Origin: JAWXBM01 sp964602895
Lineage (GTDB): Bacteria > Pseudomonadota > Gammaproteobacteria > Xanthomonadales > SZUA-36
Length of the DNA stretch: 25,314 bases
Direction of reading: 5' to 3'
NCBI GenBank assembly: GCA_964602895.1
Contig: CAZRTG010000031.1
Span: 1 to 25,314, forward strand
Position 1 is the stretch's first letter; every line of letters starts with the position of its first letter. This document shows, piece after piece, positions 23,298-25,314 of the stretch. Under the pieces are notes generated by a model. That model did no database searches and was not told where the DNA came from. It worked only from the letters and a program-made list of their open reading frames with translations. A program made the position numbers and the translations under genes.

Positions 23298-23879
23298 TCA
23301 AACCCGCGCCAGTCCGGTAAAGCCCATAAACGCCAGGGCCATCAAACCGGCGGTAATCAAGCCGATGGGTGCGCCACGAAAATGTACGGGGATATCGGCA
23401 TGCGCCAGACGCTCGCGCATGGCCGCGAAACATATCAAAACCAAACCAAAACCGGCCGCCGCACCAAAGCCGTAAAGTGCCGACTCCAGCAGGTTGTGCT
23501 GCTCCTGCACGTTGAGCAGAGCGACACCCAGCACTGCGCAGTTGGTGGTAATCAAAGGCAAAAATATACCCAATATGCGATACAGCAAAGGGCTGGATTT
23601 ACGCATCACCATTTCGGTCAATTGTACGGTTACTGCGATCACCAGAATGAAGCTCAGGGTTTGCAAATATTCCAGTTGCAGGGGCTGCAGCAAATAACGG
23701 TTGAGCAAATAGCTGGATACGGATGACAAAGTGAGCACAAACAGGGTTGCCACCGACATGCCGATAGCACCTTCGAGTTTGTTGGAAACGCCCATGAAAG
23801 GACAAAGGCCCAGGAAGCGAACCAGAACAAAGTTGTTGGCCAGTACGGTGCTGACCAGGATCAGTACGTATTCTTTCAT
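23298..23879 (-). CDS. rnfA: Rnf electron transport complex subunit RnfA
   Basis: First gene of the Rnf operon: a 193-residue membrane protein with six helices. Cys26 (GLCPFMGVSNK) and Cys114 (ITTNCAVLGVAL) are the conserved half-helix cysteines that, with Cys32 and Cys115 of RnfE, bind the intramembrane iron-sulfur cluster. The start MKEYVLILVSTVLANNFVL is family-typical. The ribosome site before the ATG is poor. Only 34 bp separate it from the metG stop upstream on the same strand, so read-through from metG may contribute to expression. Confidence 0.96.
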   Translation of the reverse strand: MKEYVLILVSTVLANNFVLVRFLGLCPFMGVSNKLEGAIGMSVATLFVLTLSSVSSYLLNRYLLQPLQLEYLQTLSFILVIAVTVQLTEMVMRKSSPLLYRILGIFLPLITTNCAVLGVALLNVQEQHNLLESALYGFGAAAGFGLVLICFAAMRERLAHADIPVHFRGAPIGLITAGLMALAFMGFTGLARV

Positions 23880-23913
23880 GATGGATAGTATTCAATCACT
23901 GGCATGTCAGGAC

Positions 23914-25314
23914 TCAGGATATCCGCATACCGGGTTTGGCTCCGTCATCGGGCGACAGCAGGAACAGCCCTTCATCATCTGATCCGGCGCACAGGACCAT
24001 GCCTTCGGACACACCAAAGCGCATTTTTCTGGCTTGCAGATTGGCCACGATCACCGTCAATCTGCCCTCGATGTCTTCCGGTTTGTAAGCCGATTTGATG
24101 CCGGCAAATACGGTGCGCTGTCCAAAGCCCAGGTCCAGTTCCAGCCTCAGGAGTTTATCCGCCTCGGCAATGGCTTCCGCCTTGATGATGCGCGCAATTC
24201 TCAGGTCGATCTGTTGAAAGGCTTTGATATCAATGGTATCTGCGATGGGCTCGAACACAGGTTCTGATTCTTTCTGATGTGTGGACAGGGACTGTTCAGC
24301 TTGCAGATTGTCTTTCGATGCCTCAACCATGGCGCTGATTTTTGCCGGGTCAATCCGTTGCAGCAAAGGCTGGAAAGTATTGACGGCAATACCCAGCAAG
24401 GGTTTATCCATGTCCTGCCAGTTGTCCAGCGGGCAGTCCAGAAAGGCACTGGCGCGCCCGGCAGTGAAGGGCAATACCGGTGCCAGATAAGTGATCAGTA
24501 CGCGAAACAGGTTGATACCCTGCGTACAAATGGCCTGTACTTCTGCTTCTTTACCGGCTTCCTTGGATAACACCCAGGGCTTGTTGTCATCAATGTAGCG
24601 GTTGGCCAGGTCGGCCAGGGCCATGATGCGGCGTACTGCGGAGTGATAATTGCGCCCTTCAAAATCTGCAGCGATGTGAGATTTCTCGTCCAGAAATTGC
24701 TGGTACAGGTCCGGTGCAGGCAATTCTGCAGCCAACCGATTGTCGAATTTGCGCTGAATGAAGCCGGCACAGCGACTGGCAATATTGACTACCTTGCCCA
24801 CGACGTCAGCGTTCACACGCTGGACAAAATCATCCAGGTTGAGATCGATGTCGCCGGTTCCGGAACCCAGCTTGGCGGCAAAGTAATAGCGCAAATAATC
24901 CGGTTCCAGTTGATCCAGATAAGTGCGGGCCTGAATAAAAGTGCCGCGTGATTTTGACATTTTGGCGCCATCCACGGTGAGGAAGCCGTGCGCATGGACG
25001 GCTGTGGGCGTGCGCAATCCCGCGCCCATCAGCATGGCGGGCCAAAACAGCGTGTGGAAATAGACAATGTCTTTGCCAATGAAATGATGTACTTCCGTGG
25101 TCGAACCCTTTTTCCACCAATGGTCAAAATCCAGCCCGATGCGATCACACAATTCTTTGAAGCTGGCCAGATAACCGATTGGGGCGTCGACCCACACATA
25201 AAAATATTTGTCGCTGGTGCCGGGTATCAGGAAACCGAAATAGGGTGCATCCCGGGAAATATCCCAGTCGCGCAGACCATCCGGGAAATGGCTGAGTTCA
25301 TTAATCAAAGTGCT
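23914..25314 (-). CDS. metG: Methionyl-tRNA synthetase, C-terminal part (runs off the right edge)
   Basis: The window holds about 466 codons of a gene whose 5' end lies beyond the right edge. The first codons in view (ST-L-INELSH) continue an internal sequence, and the TTG at 25308 is an internal Leu, not a start. The class Ia catalytic half supplies FYVWVDAPIGYLASF, GKDIVYFHTLFWPAML and the KMSKS loop (24949-24963). An anticodon-binding helical domain follows. The last 105 or so residues form a Trbp111-like tRNA-binding/dimerisation domain (DLRIARIIKAEAIAEADKLL, then QARKMRFGVSEGMVL). Placement upstream of rnfA matches Pseudomonas-type order. Confidence 0.97.
   Translation of the reverse strand, partial: STLINELSHFPDGLRDWDISRDAPYFGFLIPGTSDKYFYVWVDAPIGYLASFKELCDRIGLDFDHWWKKGSTTEVHHFIGKDIVYFHTLFWPAMLMGAGLRTPTAVHAHGFLTVDGAKMSKSRGTFIQARTYLDQLEPDYLRYYFAAKLGSGTGDIDLNLDDFVQRVNADVVGKVVNIASRCAGFIQRKFDNRLAAELPAPDLYQQFLDEKSHIAADFEGRNYHSAVRRIMALADLANRYIDDNKPWVLSKEAGKEAEVQAICTQGINLFRVLITYLAPVLPFTAGRASAFLDCPLDNWQDMDKPLLGIAVNTFQPLLQRIDPAKISAMVEASKDNLQAEQSLSTHQKESEPVFEPIADTIDIKAFQQIDLRIARIIKAEAIAEADKLLRLELDLGFGQRTVFAGIKSAYKPEDIEGRLTVIVANLQARKMRFGVSEGMVLCAGSDDEGLFLLSPDDGAKPGMRIS

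Overview
The window looks like chromosomal DNA from a gammaproteobacterium, probably free-living and respiratory and of moderate GC. Evidence includes the metG - rnfABCDGE - nth gene order familiar from Pseudomonas and relatives, the purE-purK pair, RNase T, ArgD, and serA beside a D-2-hydroxyglutarate dehydrogenase. I see no phage, transposon, CRISPR, rRNA or tRNA. Coding density is high and most gaps are under 150 bp. The only gene-free stretch over 300 bp is about 2179-2571.

Layout, left to right. (1) A putidaredoxin-reductase-type flavoprotein and a [2Fe-2S] ferredoxin, translationally coupled on the + strand, with no oxygenase partner in view. (2) An isolated GspH/FimT-like pseudopilin (-). 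(3) A secreted or lipid-anchored Shewanella-like protein phosphatase (+), convergent with and overlapping a secreted CotH-kinase-like protein (-). (4) serA (-) divergent from a D-2-hydroxyglutarate dehydrogenase (+). Together these can remove the 2-hydroxyglutarate that SerA makes while regenerating NAD. (5) A Trm112-like protein (-), then purE-purK and a two-domain M16 metallopeptidase lipoprotein (+). (6) argD and rnt (-), then a TraB/GumN-family exported protein (+). (7) A three-gene operon (-), 17712 to 15754. It encodes an exported Cys-repeat peptide, a DUF692/MNIO multinuclear iron enzyme and a DUF2063 partner protein. This is the HvfABC/bufferin type of RiPP system, in which peptide cysteines are oxidatively modified into copper-binding groups. 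(8) nth with the complete Rnf complex rnfABCDGE (-), and the 3' part of metG running off the right edge.

The most interesting element is the HvfABC/bufferin-like operon. Its precursor carries five tandem 10-residue repeats, each with one Cys in an EG(K/S)CG core. Four of the five use Ser where the Haemophilus-type motif has Lys, and repeats 2-5 alternate in a way that suggests duplication of a 20-residue unit. The family is known, but this repeat architecture and core variant may be new.

A second theme runs across the window. Several unrelated housekeeping proteins (PurE, PurK, RnfG, RnfC) carry short in-frame tandem DNA repeats at their extreme N or C termini. These give hydrophilic tails that the families normally lack, and suggest replication-slippage growth of dispensable protein ends in this lineage. 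All functional assignments rest on motifs, gene order and length read by eye. No database search was possible.
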